A stretch of DNA of 64,000 nucleotides, taken from positions 243,605-307,604 of the forward strand of contig VZSF01008489.1 in the NCBI GenBank assembly GCA_013398295.1. Direction: 5' to 3'. The notes beneath the pieces are model-generated. The model was given only the letters and a program-made list of their open reading frames with translations. It had not been told where the DNA came from and made no database searches. Both the position numbers and the translations under genes were made by a program. This document shows, piece by piece, positions 13,601 to 27,700 of the stretch. Source of the DNA: Chionis minor. Taxonomy: Eukaryota > Chordata > Aves > Charadriiformes > Chionididae. The number at the start of each line of letters is the position of its first letter. The stretch's first letter is position 1.

Positions 13601-16600
13601 TAGGGATACACTTCTCCCATAAGCCAGAAGTTGTACTGAGGCAAGATCTAGCCTTTGCAGGGGAAAAAAAGAAGGAAAAAACACCCAAAAAATGCTTCAG
13701 GGCAGAAGAGTTGGCAGAAAATATCAAACTGAGGGGAAGGACAGGGAAAATGACCAAGAAGCTTTCACTAGCATTCAAAAAAAGAACAGACCACAGAACA
13801 AAGACAAATAGAGTTATAAAATAATAACAGTAATAATTGGAAAAAGAATTAGAAATACTCTACCAGGAAAATATTGCAACGCTACTGCTGAACAATTTTC
13901 ACTGAGGAAACAAAACTTAGTTCAGCTGATCAGGCTGGAGAACCTGCTTTTAAAAGTTGTTTGAAAACAAACTACAGTTCTTTTGTGTACTTTGAAAATA
14001 CAGCTTTTATTCTCGACTAGTAATTCAAAATGTCTTCCTATTTTGCTCATAAGGAAGAATGAAGAAAAATGCATCCTCCTTTATAACTTTTCTATACAGC
14101 ATCTGAAAAGCTGCTGTAGGCACTCCCCCTTTTTTTCCAAAAGGTGTCTGGTTCAAGTGATTAATGCTGTGTGAATGTAAACAAAGATAATTATTCAAAC
14201 AAGAACAAGATGTTCCACCCAAAATGATTAGCTTTTTCAGTGGATGAGATGCCTACTTCTAATCATCAAGAAAGGTTAACCTGACCAGATTTAATTAGCT
14301 ACTTAATACAATAATAAAGATGCATACATAATTGGTGAGGAAAAGACTGTAGAAGCAACGCTGAATCCAAACGACATACCTCCATCAAGCACAAAGCCTG
14401 GGCTGTTTTTACATGATTACACTGATGTAAGAATTCCCAAGTTTTTATATCCACTATACGCACTTTTGCAATTGTCTTTGTGGAACTTTACCTGATTAAT
14501 AATAATAAACATATATTAAACAAACAAAAAAGCAGGAAACAACATCCCTAAAATTCAATGAGAAAGCAAACCCAATGATATTTCTTAACACTATGCTTCA
14601 AATTCATAATTAAGTCAACTGATTTGTACAGACTATCGGAGGATGACAGCCTTAAAATGAAATAAGTTACAATTTCCTCATGATGAAAAAACCTTAAAAA
14701 CGTTCATCACTTCTTTGGAACCACAGCTGCTCAACTCACCCCTACGAAGCACATTCTGACTCTGAACTAAGAGACAGTTCTTGCTGCTTAAGTGTATTTT
14801 AATAGCTGCTTCTCTGCAGAATGGATGTTTTCAAGTTTTGTGGGTACCATAAATATTAAGAACTGGGCAATACATTTTAGAAGGCAGTTCTCATTAATCT
14901 ACTAGCATCTGATTTTCTGAATGAGAAGGACTACATCTTATGGAAGATTTTCTAATATATATATATAAGGAGATATCAAACAGATGTTTTCATCAGAGAG
15001 TTGTATTTTCAGCGAAAAAAACCCAAACAAACTAGTCTTACTCTGGAACATTTCCCTAATAATGAAATGAAAGCTTTCTATTACTATAATAAAACAACTT
15101 GTAACTATTTAAATATTATATATTGAGAATACTGCAAAATATATTACATCTCAAAGAACATTAGGAAATCTTATTAGCCTTGTATCTCTGGATAACACGT
15201 GTAGCACTTGCTGGTTGAGGCAGGTTGTACCTCAAAGTGTTACCAAATAATGAGTGTTCAAGTGGAGGACTGGGCATCAGACATTCTGTTTTCTTTCAGT
15301 AAAGTTTAAACATCTCTTAAAATAAACAATTCAGCGCAAACCAACGTATGTGATATTGATTTATTCTATTCATAAAAAGTAACAACATAATGGTAAATTC
15401 AATCTATTCAATGAGAAGTTTATGAGCTTAAATATATCAAAAGGGCAATGAAAGCTAATATATAGTGATTAAATAACAATCTGTGAGAAAAAGACACAGA
15501 ACCTTCAATTCCATTACACTGAAATCATGCACTGACAAAAAGCAGGCTTTTGAATTGTTTCAAAGGAAGCTGCAGCCATTTGCCCTTTTTAACAGCTTGG
15601 AAGTTCACAAGGAAGAATTAATTTATAATTTAACTGAAATGTATCTCAAATAAAGTTTTTGATTAAAATCTACATTTCTGAGCCTCCTGGCAGTGCCAAT
15701 ATCACTGAAACAGGACATCAGCTGCAATGCCAGCAATTCTGGAATGCAATGCAATAAACCGTAAATCAGTTTTGTCCGACTTTAATATTGGTTTAACAAT
15801 AAAAGAAGAACTTTGATGTTTAATATTTAAATAGTATAATTATTCCTTTAGAACTAAGTCCAGAAGAACCCTTCATGGGTACACAATGCAAAACAACAAC
15901 GAAGAGAATGTGTTTTTGCTACACTAGGAGGCTTTAATTTGTAGGACCCAGTTGAAAGGTACAGCACAATTTCTATGTGCTGCAGGAGATTCCACAGAAA
16001 CTCTTTAGAAGGGGCAATGCTCTCCCACGATGAAGATGGATCCATGCACAAAATTGAACAAAGCTTAAATACTGTCAAATCAGAGAATTGTGAACAATAT
16101 CCAGTACAGTTGCTCAGAAATCATCACCAGCTGGCTATCCTGGTGCCTTGGTTTTGAAACCCACACACAAGGGTTGCTTTCTTCATCATTGTTTTTGAAG
16201 TCAAGATTTGAGCAAGCCAAGCCTCCCTTTCCCTCTTCCCCTCTCCCCTACCTTTCATCACTTTAGGATGGGTGAACACAGAAAAATTTAGATTTTTGGG
16301 AGGAATGCCTATAATTAGGAGCTAAGTATTCTCTCAGAACACTTAGTGAATTAGTAATGTTCAGATGCAATAATTTTTCTGGTTTGGAGGAAGGTTAGAG
16401 AGAAGGTCAGTTCTGCATCTGCACTACAACCAGGGAACGCAGGGTGATTATAACTGCAACTGACAATTTTTGCCAAGCATGCTGGACACCAGAAATATAA
16501 AAACATTTCCCACTACTTAAATAGATCCAAGGTACTACTGTAAATACAAAGACAAATACGATTATCTGCTGTAACAGAGAAAACTCTTGTATATTCAAGG

Positions 16601-19600
16601 AAATGCAAAAGAAAGATGTCATTCATTTTGACTAACAATGCTGTTTGTCAGACCAAGCAATTAGAGAGTTACACTCACCGAGGAAGGACAAGAGAGCTGA
16701 ACTATGACTTTGTGATGCAATGAACATCCAAAGTATCAGAAGCTTCTGTGACGCAGAAGACAAGCATTATAACATGACTTCTAGTGGTGGGATCACATCA
16801 ACTGCCTACAACTACAAATAGTCGTAACCCAGTGCTGTGCTGCACCATGCAGTATTTGGTCACCGTTTCATATACATTGCAATACAAGCCATGCACTGGA
16901 ACTAAATCATGGTTATCTAATTAGCAAGTCAATTGTTTATAGCACTCTGCCTTAATTTGTCCCAGGAATTAAAAAGAAAAAAAAAAAAAGTGCAAGGAAT
17001 ACAAAAGGAAAATGAAAGAAGAGAAAGTTTCATGATTAAGGCAGGTGAATACTACCTGGGGAACTGAATGCTGCTGCTACTTCTACCATGAAGCTCCAGC
17101 GCAATGAAAGGTAAGTTATGTAGAGCAATGCTCTTCAACATTCGGTTGCTAATTGGGCTCTCAACATGAAAGCATCATTAAATGTAAAGTCTAGTTTCAG
17201 CTCTATTGCCTGGAATGTTACACTGCACAGTTCAATTACAGGAAGGAACTGTGACAGCTGGAACAAGCTCAGGAAACAGATTCATCTGAGATTTTAGTTG
17301 CTGAAGTCTATCAGTAGGTTTACGTAGTTCTGGATGCAGTCTCTAAAAGAGATTCTCTCCCACACTTTTCCTTCCAAAATGCCAAATTTGTAGCTACATT
17401 TAAATTTTAGTAGGGACTAGGGTCTTTCATACAGCAGTGGTGGGATATGAAGTCCCAGACTCGAGGTATCCTCCCAGCTGTGCCCGTGTGCGTTAGCCAT
17501 AAACTGGAGCCACGGCCCATTCTCCCCAGCCTGCTGCTTCACACGGGCTTGACTCCGGCCTGTGGGTGCACTGAAGTGGTTACTTGTCAGGCTGAGGCTC
17601 ACAGATCACCAGCACAGGACAGAGACCACGGCGATTCATCTACACAGCTAGCGCCTACAAAGGCTTTACTAAACACTTAAACGCTCAAAAAGAGAAAAAA
17701 AAAGATGACACTCTTAAAGAAGGCAGAGTTTGCAGTCCCGCCAATATCGTTAAGAAATGCTGCTAAAAATGCTAGAAGTTATATAGTGACAATTGGCATA
17801 GTAATTGCTGTTAAGATCAAAATTCATATTGATTAACATCTGAGTACTGGAAAATAGCGCCCACCTTCAGTGCCAATTGCAACCCTGACTTAATTCACTG
17901 AATTAATTTTGAGAATAAGGAATCTGAATGCAAATAAAGACATCTACTTCATCAGCATAGTAAGAAACTGGTCACTTACTGAAAACAAGGCGGATTGACA
18001 TTCCCTCTTCATCACTGCATTCTTACCCCACAGTTTTCAAGGGCCATGTAATAGCATGGTGAACCAAAAGAAAAACTAAACTGCAAGTTTACTTGCTCAA
18101 GCATTATTTACTACTTGCGTTATTTCAAAATGAGAAATAACTAAATTTCTCTGTACCTTGTGTCAACACTCAGATACTTCATACACAATTATTCCTAGTG
18201 TCTAGTGACTTAAGTCCAGCAAGTGTATGTACACTTATGTCTAGACAGATAAGAATTTACAGATTACATGTGTACAGAGAGGGAGTGCACATGTGCAGGC
18301 ACTTGTATGTAACAAAAGCAGAGCAGTATTTACTACCTAACGCAGATGGGTAAGTCCACTTTGGAGATCTCTGCAGACTTGTGAAACGAGGATGATGTGT
18401 TTGGAATTCTTCTCTCTTCTCCACTGCTGAAGTAACTCAGGCAAATGCATGTTGGCAGCTCCTTTAAAGATTCAAACCAACCCATTTTACTTGCTTTAAA
18501 CACAAACACACAAAAACCAGGTAGCGCAAACACTAAAGTCCATATTTGTATTACTCACATATACAATACACAAAGCCTGGATAATTTTGCAATTAAATCA
18601 TAAGAATACTAAAATAATTTTTACTCTAATTTGGGTTGTTCACGAGACAGATAAGTGTTTCAGGAGTGAAGTCCGCACCCAGAGCAAAGTTCCAGTAACA
18701 AAATTGTCTGCTTTCCAAGGCAACTGAGGAATGGCAAATAGATCAAGACCTCTCTAGACCTACTGTTGCCTATCAAACCAAGTAAAATCCAGTCTCCTGG
18801 GCTATTATAAGCCTCTGCTGAGAACAGCTCCATCAAAGGCAGAGTGCAAATCTTCTGTATTAAAGAACCCCCTTATTCCATAGCTCTGAATGAGCATTTG
18901 CCTCAGAACTGAAGTGCATGGCTTTCATACTCTTTGTCTATTAATTTGTTTGTTGCTGGGCATAAGAAAAGCTTAAATCATAACTCTCTGAAATACCAAA
19001 TGAAACTAATCTATGTCCAACCTAAACTTTAACTAACTATTTTACTTCAGCATTGCAACTATTGCTACAAATTACTTGGAGGCACATGCAACAAAGAAGC
19101 TCTAGAACTATTGAATGTATGAGAACGAATATAAAAATATTTACTCTGAAACTTGGGTTTCTTTTTTTCCAAACTGTTAAAAAAGTGTATTTGGTTGGTT
19201 GAAATAATGTACAGACAGAGTAACAGAAATATTAGGTGACAGAAGAGAATGGACTAGATCCTTGTGAACCAACTCCATTTTGCCAGCACAGAGAGCTAAG
19301 CTAGCCTCAGCTTGATGCAACTGTTATAATGCCAAAATGAGTGCTAGACATGAAATAAAAAAAACGGCCGGTGAGCCAAATTTATCTTATGGGGTTTTTT
19401 TTAGTATTATTCCCCTTCTACATTTTCAAAATATCCCTTAATGCTCTTTCCTTTCAGTAAGAAATCGAAGTCTCTCAAAATAATATTTAAAATCTCTGCT
19501 GCAATCTCTTTCATGGTAATTCAGTCTGGATGTTTGTTACTTTTTGTGAGGAATAGTTCTGCTTGAGTTCTCCACTTCGAACACAACAACTCTGTTTTCC

Positions 19601-22600
19601 TGAAATACTTCATATTCAAATTATTCCAAAGTGTAGCACAGAGAAATGAATTAGATGAGGGCATAGGGAAATGTGTAATCCATACATGACTGCCATGATG
19701 AGCTCACCGTAACTGATACAGCTTTGAACATTAAAACAAGTTTAATGAGAGATGATACTGACCTAAATGCCAGAGTTATCACCACTACTTTCTTTAAAAA
19801 AAAAAAAAAAATTTCACTTTCGCTTCAGCAGTCTGCACTGAAAAATATTTTAGTATAATATCTCCTTCTGATTTCCACTTAAAACACCTTTAGATTGTTA
19901 CTTAGATATATGAGAATTCCAAAAGCAATCTCCATCTTCGTTTTCTATAGTCCTACAATTTTTACACTCTTATAATTAATCGAAAGGGATTCCAACTTCT
20001 TTCTACCCAACTCAAAGACAGATGTAATATACCATATCTTTTGCTACCTCCTCTCTAAACTAATGTTTCTACGAAGCCTTTCATTAAGTTTCCAGATGAA
20101 AATAACAGTATCTAGTGCAGCGCATCTGTTGTTTCTGGTTCCTGCTAACACAGAGCCGGATAAAATTCTTCCTTTTTTTACACCCATGGCAGTAAGAAGT
20201 GCAACCCAACACACTCGGGCACTCAGGCTGCAGCTCTGAAAACCAGCAGCAATCCAGCTGCAGCAGAGCAGCCCACGACCCCTGTCCTCAGTGTCTGAGA
20301 TGTTGCTCTCCACGCCAGGTGGGTGAAGGCCAGGTTACCTTCCCTGCGCACATCGTAATCACACATCCGACGGCTGCAGCAATGCTGGCTCCAGGAAACT
20401 GAAACTATAAGGTAACTTTCATGATTAAGATGAGCTATCAATAATCATCTATTTTTAAGTACAGCATCCTATAAATCCTCCTAATTAGTAAACTAGATGT
20501 CTTCTTTTTAGCAAACAATCCCCAGCCTACTTCCTTATTTATTTTCTTGAATTCAATTATATTTGCCACCTGCTGGCCCAATCACCTAAATGACAGATTC
20601 TGGATGTAAGGTAGAAGCTGGGCCATAAACAATAATTTCATTATAGTTCAATTTAACATACTTGCCTGCACCTATTTTTCTCTGCTTTATGAAGAATGTT
20701 TATGCTATTTCCTCCTCCAGGGCTCTGATGGCTGTGGGACTCTGCACTCCCGTTGGGAGACGCAGCAGCGGCAAGAATTCTGCACTGCTCCCTATCCTCC
20801 CCTGCCAACCCCATCAGAAATCAAAGCTGAAATTTTTCTGGAGGGGAGGGACCACTAGAGGCTGAATAAAGAGGGGAGAAGCAATTTCCAAACCTGGACT
20901 GAAAATTTATACAGCTCCAAAAAAAGGACCCTTGGTAAAATAAAGGTTAGGAAATATTTCTTTAGAAGATAAAAATAATAGCACTTCTTTTGCTGTGAAA
21001 AGAAATGGAGGCGGCTGTACTCCTGTTATTTACCTGTCATGGAGCTCTAAAATCCATCTACTCCATAAACCAAATGATTTACGTTTCCCAAAATCTTCCT
21101 GAATGAAATTCAGTCTGTAAAATGCAAACCTTGCAGATGAACAGTTTAACTTGAAGGATGAATTCAAATGCTTTGTTCAGTGTAACAGACTACTCTCAAG
21201 TTTGGTAAAAGTAAACGGGCACTGAAGTCGTTCACTGCCTTTAAGGAGCCAATGCCGTAGCGGCAGATCGCTGTCCCATCAGGGTTCTACAATTCAGGCC
21301 TTCAGAGAAATCCACATTTCCTCCCATCACCTTTTGAAAGATGACTTGAAAACCTACCTTCAAAAACTCACTGGTACACTCTGACGTCATTACACCTTCC
21401 TCAAAAACCACCAAAACCACAGAAAAGCTGCCCTTCTGAAACTGAGTTGCCAAAACTCAATGTTGTGACAGGAGACAATAAAAGCAATGACCCGGAGTCT
21501 TGAGCATTTTCCCCACTTCCCACTATTACAGTACATATAAATCCATGCTGCTTCCTTTACAATTGCAGAAAGTTTCTCCATTATATTTTCTTATAACTAG
21601 TTAAGAACACTTATAAGCACAAGTTATTCTCTAGCAACTCATTTATTCCGTGATTCTGCATCTTTCATTTCACCAATCCTCTCCCAGATTTATTTTCCAT
21701 CAACTTCCACAGTTTGAAAATTAATGTTAAGCCAACATTGGGTAAAATTATTATTTTACCATACTTATTTTGCAATAAATAGTAATTTGAGTGTGTAAAA
21801 CTGTATTATATATAAATGAAAACATTAACAAAACTGGAGGCATACAGTCAGTTAATGCCCTAATAGAGGAGCCTTGGAGAGAGAAACTGTACAGCATTTT
21901 TATGTAGCATGTGGGAAAACTGTGCAGCATGGGAGTTCTGAATGTTAATACTGCAGCTGTACTAAATCTACTGCGTCAGACTGTCTGCAAGCAAACCAAA
22001 TTTAAGGAAGTACACTTTTACTGCAGCACTGGAGGCCGAAAACGGTTAACTTGGTTAAGTTCAACAGAAGCAGGTTCAGCGTACTTAAAAAAGCACAGAC
22101 ATGAATTATGTGTACCTGCTAAATAGCCACAGATAAATAGTTCTGCATGTAGACAATTACGCGACCTGTACAAAGGTTCAAATTATGGATCAAAGAGCAA
22201 TGTATTTTACAACTATATTTTAACACTGTGGCGATTACACGTGATAGAGAACAATGGCTGTATCAGGATCTAAGCAACGAAAGATAGAAAACATTTCCGC
22301 TGACCATAATTTCATTGCTTAATGTCTTTTGTCTGCTCTCATGCCTTTCTCTGAATGTACGGTAAGATGTTAGATGGATATCTGAGTGACCCTGGGCAGG
22401 ATTCACAGATATTATTTTGTTGTAATATTTCATATTTTCTTATACATTAAAAGAAAAATAAAATGTTCTATTGCACAGAGAAATACACACAGGGCAAATG
22501 CTGTTCAGCTGCTGTTATCTCTGTGACGCATTTAAGAAATTTAAACAAACACGCCAACTCTTCTGCAAGCCTTGAATTAGTTGTTTTTCCATAAGCACCA

Positions 22601-24784
22601 AACACAACGTTGGCCTCACTGCAGACTGTGAAGAAGACATTCTGCAGGTCCTTTCTGAAAAGAGGCACAAAGAAATAGCCTCTGTACAGAGAAGTTCTGC
22701 AAGATGGGAGGCATGACTGGGAAGTTTGGAAAAGTATGTATGCACATGTATACACACACAAAAGTTTTGGGCATCTATTCTATTATAGCTGGAGTCCTAA
22801 CAGTGCTATGACATATTTAATTTATAGGTTAATTTACCTATATCTTTCCCCCCTCTCCTCATACTGTTCTCTGGCTCTCTCCCCTTTCACTGGGCTGAAG
22901 AGAATGTTTTGTTGGTCTGTATATACTCAATCACACGTTCTTTGTCCGCAGCCGCTGCTTACAGTTGGCATCTCCATTTGGTCCTCCCTAGGAAACTACT
23001 GTCAAAATTGTAACTGTAATGATTTCAAAACAAACACACCCACCCACCCAAGCAGTGGGGTGTGATGAACTCAGCATCAAAAGCAGACATTACAGAGTGG
23101 TAGCCCAAACTTTTCAAATTTGAATGCCTGAAGTTACACATCCAGATCCTTATTTACACATATTAGGAAGTCTGTTTTGCACCAGACATGCTCAGGCCTC
23201 CCAGTAACTAGGACTGTCTGCATCACTCAAAACAGGTTTTTTATTTAGGTGCTTCTCTATGGATTTCTTCCCGAACTTCAGACAATCAAGTCCTTCAATT
23301 TTCACTTACAAACTTTGTCACTTCAGCTGCCACGTCAATAAAAATGAGTCTGTTGGCTTGCTGAAGCTTGAATGGCCCTCAGCAAACTTTTTGTTTGTAT
23401 TTTTGATCTACCAGCAGTCAAGAGACCTGGCTGAAACTGATGGACAAGACAGTCGTTTTCTACTGAAAACAAGGAATACAAGGCTATACTTTGAATCATG
23501 CAAGCTTACATGCTTAATTGTTATAATGTCTTCTGAAAGAAGTTATATATATGAGCCTAGGATGAATTCCAATATTCCTTCACCAGTATTTTACTTTGTA
23601 AGTAGTTCTTAGTTAAGTGGTAAGTACTTTTGTAAGTAGTCTTTCATTAATTCTTTCTATTAATGAAGAAAAGTACTGAGTGAGCTAGAACTCACTCTTA
23701 AATTAAGATAATCATTATCATAAACAGATGTTTTATTTGACGGTTTGAAGGATATGGGTGTGCTGTGATTTAGTTCAGAGATTTTAGTTCAGCTGAAGAC
23801 TCAGACCATAAAATTAAATTAATTAAACAGCCTCACCCTCCCCTCATCTGTAATTGTATATATCATAAAATCACCACTTTAAGGGACAGAGTTAGAGATC
23901 TTTGCAAAAAAGACACTAGTTTTGTTTTGTGACAGAAGCGCAAACATACTGAATTTTCTCTGCCCACTCAGAACTGGTTTTAAGTATGCCGCTGAAAGAA
24001 AAGTGTACATTACAGCAAGATAACAAATGTGTCTTGCTTAACAAACAACAGTTATCTCCTTTGACCAGACACCAAGTAGATGGCACTATCACTTAACCAT
24101 ATGCTGCAGACAAAGCCTCTGGCAGGTTGAAAGTCAAACACCTCATACTATCATATATCCACTTATATTACAACTAAACCACTGAAAAAACAAGCATACA
24201 GCCAACTACGATAACATATGAAATGCACGGGGGAAAAACTCTTCCACGGAAATGAAGTGTCACATTTGGAACATGTACTAGTCAACTCTAAGGGTCTAAA
24301 AGCCATCTATGAATTTCCTCCTAAAGCAAACAAGCGTGGCTACTGTACATACTTAACTGGAAAATGGCTAAGTTTGTGTTTGTTTTCCAAAACAAAAATA
24401 TTTTTTTAATTAGGAGGAGTGCACTAATTTTATTCCAGAAACCTTTGCCTTCTGAATTAACATCTGCATCCAAGTTTTTACAACCAAAACATTTGTGTGG
24501 TTATGCATGGGGAAGTAGGATGAACAACTGCTTAAATGATACCACTTTCATATGCCATATTTAGTTCCAAAATGTGCTGCCTCTTCACCAAGCTGTTGAA
24601 GTCTACACATGCTTTTCTAGTAACTGGGGCACCTGACATCCATAATATCAGCAACAAGTAATCCTGCATTTTGCATAATTCAGTTACTAATTTTTCAACA
24701 CTACTATAGCATACTATACTAGTAGCCTCAAGAACATCTGGAAACACGTGCTTGTTGCTGTTAAGGTCAATGAAGAGTCTATCA
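5088..24784 (-). CDS. Unidentified multi-exon gene, reconstructed from phase-compatible exons
   Basis: I do not recognise this protein. Exons in transcript order: 24784-24633, 22654-22489, 21554-21492, 21435-21358, 21286-21236, 21098-21034, 20373-20339, 20141-20048, (19721-19708?), 18493-18337, 18014-17980, 17884-17865, 16745-16679, 16071-15923, 14421-14380, 14147-14098, 13901-13864, 13635-13565, 13362-13334, 11401-11307, 10374-10338, 9915-9858, 8087-8006, 7624-7464, 7382-7322, 7185-7040, 5116-5088. All have AG acceptors and GT donors, and most joins keep one open frame. The best exons are 22654-22489 (SRLAEELACLFKFLK), 18493-18337 (FESLKELPTCICLSYF) and 7185-7040 (QLVKNIMAEGIKKKTLKLL). The protein ends CDKMSGTSS. 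Unresolved: the join before 22654, the join 8087-8006 to 7624-7464 (phase clash), and the 5' end. Small exons taken singly are weak; the chain is the evidence. Confidence 0.55.
20048..22654 (-). CDS. Middle part of the unidentified gene, seven exons
   Basis: 22654-22489 has a strong acceptor (TGCCTCTTTTCAG) and an open 55-codon segment (KDLQNVFFTVCSEANVVFG). It joins 21554-21492 (EAAWIYMYCNSGKWG), 21435-21358 (KGSFSVVLVVFEEGVMTSE), 21286-21236 (NPDGTAICRYGIGSLKA), 21098-21034 (EDFGKRKSFGLWSRWILEL), 20373-20339 and 20141-20048 (ALDTVIFIWKLNERLRR) with consistent phases. Two of the introns would be only 56 and 71 bases, so part of this stretch may really be one longer exon or use other borders. 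No domain is recognised. Confidence 0.5.
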
Positions 24785-27700
24785 CTGATGTCAACAAGGG
24801 CAAGCATGATAAAATTATAGACACACATTTCTGTGTGATACATATCACAATAAATTTTGCAATGGACAATTCTATAAATTACACAAACATCAATATTTCC
24901 TCTCCAACTAAACCGTTTTTAATAATGAAATCAGAAAACAGCGAGCAACACATAGGCAGAAGTAGAAGCATATCCTAATGGCAAAGCAAGTGTTTTTATT
25001 TTTAACAATGTTGAGGTAAATGGGGCCTTGATCCTACAAACTCATGCAAATAACTTCATAGACAAGGAGCTCATTGATTCTAATGAGACTACTTATTTAT
25101 GTATTCTAATCACACACATTCATAGCATTATGTCCTAAAAATTACAGCAGAGGTAGACCGCACTGCTGAAAGAACAGTAAAGTACTTGGGGAAATTGCTG
25201 CCAACATATCTGAAAATGTTTTGCTCATTCTTTGCATATTGAATTTTACCTATGATTCTAATAAAATTAAGGAAAAGTTACATAGCTTTGCCTCTGGATT
25301 CATAAACCTCCTTGAAAATCATGATCGGCATAGTTTCTGCCACTTCTATAAACACTGATGGACAGATTCTATGGTGATTGCTTTGTGAAAGAAAGTTAGA
25401 CGTGGCTAGCAACTTCTAGAGATGTATTTGTCATGAATGAATACAATAAAGTTGTACACAAACATTTTTCCCCCCTGCAATATTTACATTTCAAAATATG
25501 TGTTCAATATCTTCACTAATATAGCCTCCTTTTCTGAACAGATTACTTACTTCAATTAAAAGCCTATCAGAATTTTTACTTATTTGTTTGTTTATTAATT
25601 TTTAAGACTGGGTTTAGCACCTTCACTCAGCATTTGTTTTTCAGGCAGCCTCCTCAACTACACTAATGCCAGACAACTGGCCCACGGAAATCCTATTCAG
25701 CAGGCTATGCCTGCTTTTATTCTAATCCAGCGGTAGCTTTTCCCATCCACACAGAGGAGCATCTTGCCCTCAGAGAGCTGGGAAGTTTGTCCTAATGCCA
25801 CTTTCACAGTTATTAATGCTTGAGCCTCCCATTATTATAAATCAAAACTAACAGAATATGTTGTCTTCCCAGGGTTGGAACAAAATCTTTTAGCGTTACA
25901 TTTTGTGTTACATTGGTCACCTCTACTGATTTGTAACATACTTGCAATATATAGCTTTGAGTTTTAGTTAAACCACATCAATTCTGTCCAGGTTATGAGT
26001 CAATTTTAACAGCGACATATTGCTAGTACAGTATATTAGTAAGAAAAAATGTTAACATGTATTAATTTAAGCATGAATGGAATACCAATGTTTTAACAAG
26101 GAAGAATTTTGCACTCTCTAGTAAGAGACCCCAGAAGGTTGGGATGAGTGGGGAGGGAAATGAAAGAACCACAGAAGAAACTTTCATTTAGTGATGGTCA
26201 ACAAGAGCTAGTGCGGAAAAGATACTATAATTTCTTCAAAATATCAGAGAACATTTATGACAAGGAGCCAAACAGTGTGTTCTTGAGCTTTGAAAAGGAC
26301 CCGGTGCTCACTTCTATCGCACCTCTAAACGGGTGAGCAATGGAGGACTCTAGCTGGGTCCAGGATCTCTGAAGTAAGGGTCCAGGCAGAGCTCACCTAC
26401 TATCAGACGAGAATCTTCAAAAACACTTCCCCAGATAAATTAAAAATCTGAAGAGAAGCAAAGATGAAAGCAATAGCATCATGCAAAGGCAAACTACCAC
26501 AGCTGACTTTAAAGGGTTTTTTCCTTTTTTTTTTTCCCCTCCACTGTTTCTTTTTCTTTTTTTAACCACATTCGACCATGAAGTACAAATTTTCAAAATG
26601 CCAACACCAAAAAAACCTCTCAAGCCCTCAAAAAAAACACACCACAAAAATCAGAACCCACAGTAGGGTTCTATGGTTCTTTCACAGGAAGCTGGGATAT
26701 GCAAGAAATTATGCCCTGGTTCTAGATGACAAGCATTTCCTTCAGACTTGTTGGTGATTTATGCAAATTTAACTCCCAATAACACTTCTATGACCCAAAA
26801 CTCTACATGCTGTTTCCAAGGTCCTCGTTCAGTCTAATTATCTTATCTTATGCAAGGGACCTTAAAAAACAAAATGCCAAATTATCATTTAATGAACAAT
26901 GGTACACTTTCCTTTACCAAAGAACTTGACAGGCATAAAACAACTACAAAAAAATAACTGATGTGAAATTCCTGTTTTACAGCCCCATAAAATTATTTTT
27001 AAATTAGGTAATATATTTAGTCATTTTACTTTTTTTTTTTTAATTATCCTTTCCGTACTTGTAAAACATTATAGGCATAATCTGGATAATCTTATTACAT
27101 GATGAACATGGTCTTACTTGTGGGTAAGACTTCCTAATAAACTAACACACATCTGTTAATACAAAATCTTTTTTGTTAGAAAAGTAGTAAAAGAGCCCTC
27201 CATATCGATAGAAACAGAGAATTTTATATATTGTCACCAAACTAAAAACAGTAAGTAAATATTAACTTTGTGAAGTGCAAAACAAGTTTTATTGACCAGT
27301 GAGGTAAATATTGACTGAAGTGAAGCAAATATTTATGTGCTGACGTTAATGGGACAAATCCCGTTCAACACAACGAGCAAGATTTTGTCTACTATATTTC
27401 TGTGTTCGTATTTATTCTGAAACTTCTGAAAGGAAATATCTGGAAATCTGTCTACAATGGTAAAGCTTTTTAAAAACAATTGGTTTTCCTTAGCAGCTAA
27501 AATGGATACGCGTTCAGAGGGCCAGAATACTTTTGACCCTGTACAAGACAGAGGTTTAACAAATTGTTTTCAGACAGAACGTGTTAATTCACTTACTAAA
27601 ATCTGACCAGACAACATCATCCAAGACCTCTGTTTAACTGATCTCTAAAAAAAGTAAACAGAAAGTTGGTCAATTTTCAGCCACTCATAAACCAGAATTG

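Noticed and set aside
17040..17110. A possible minus-strand exon with an alanine-rich frame near 17.06 kb
   Set aside because: The acceptor is poor (GCGCTGGAG) and no phase fits the neighbouring exons.
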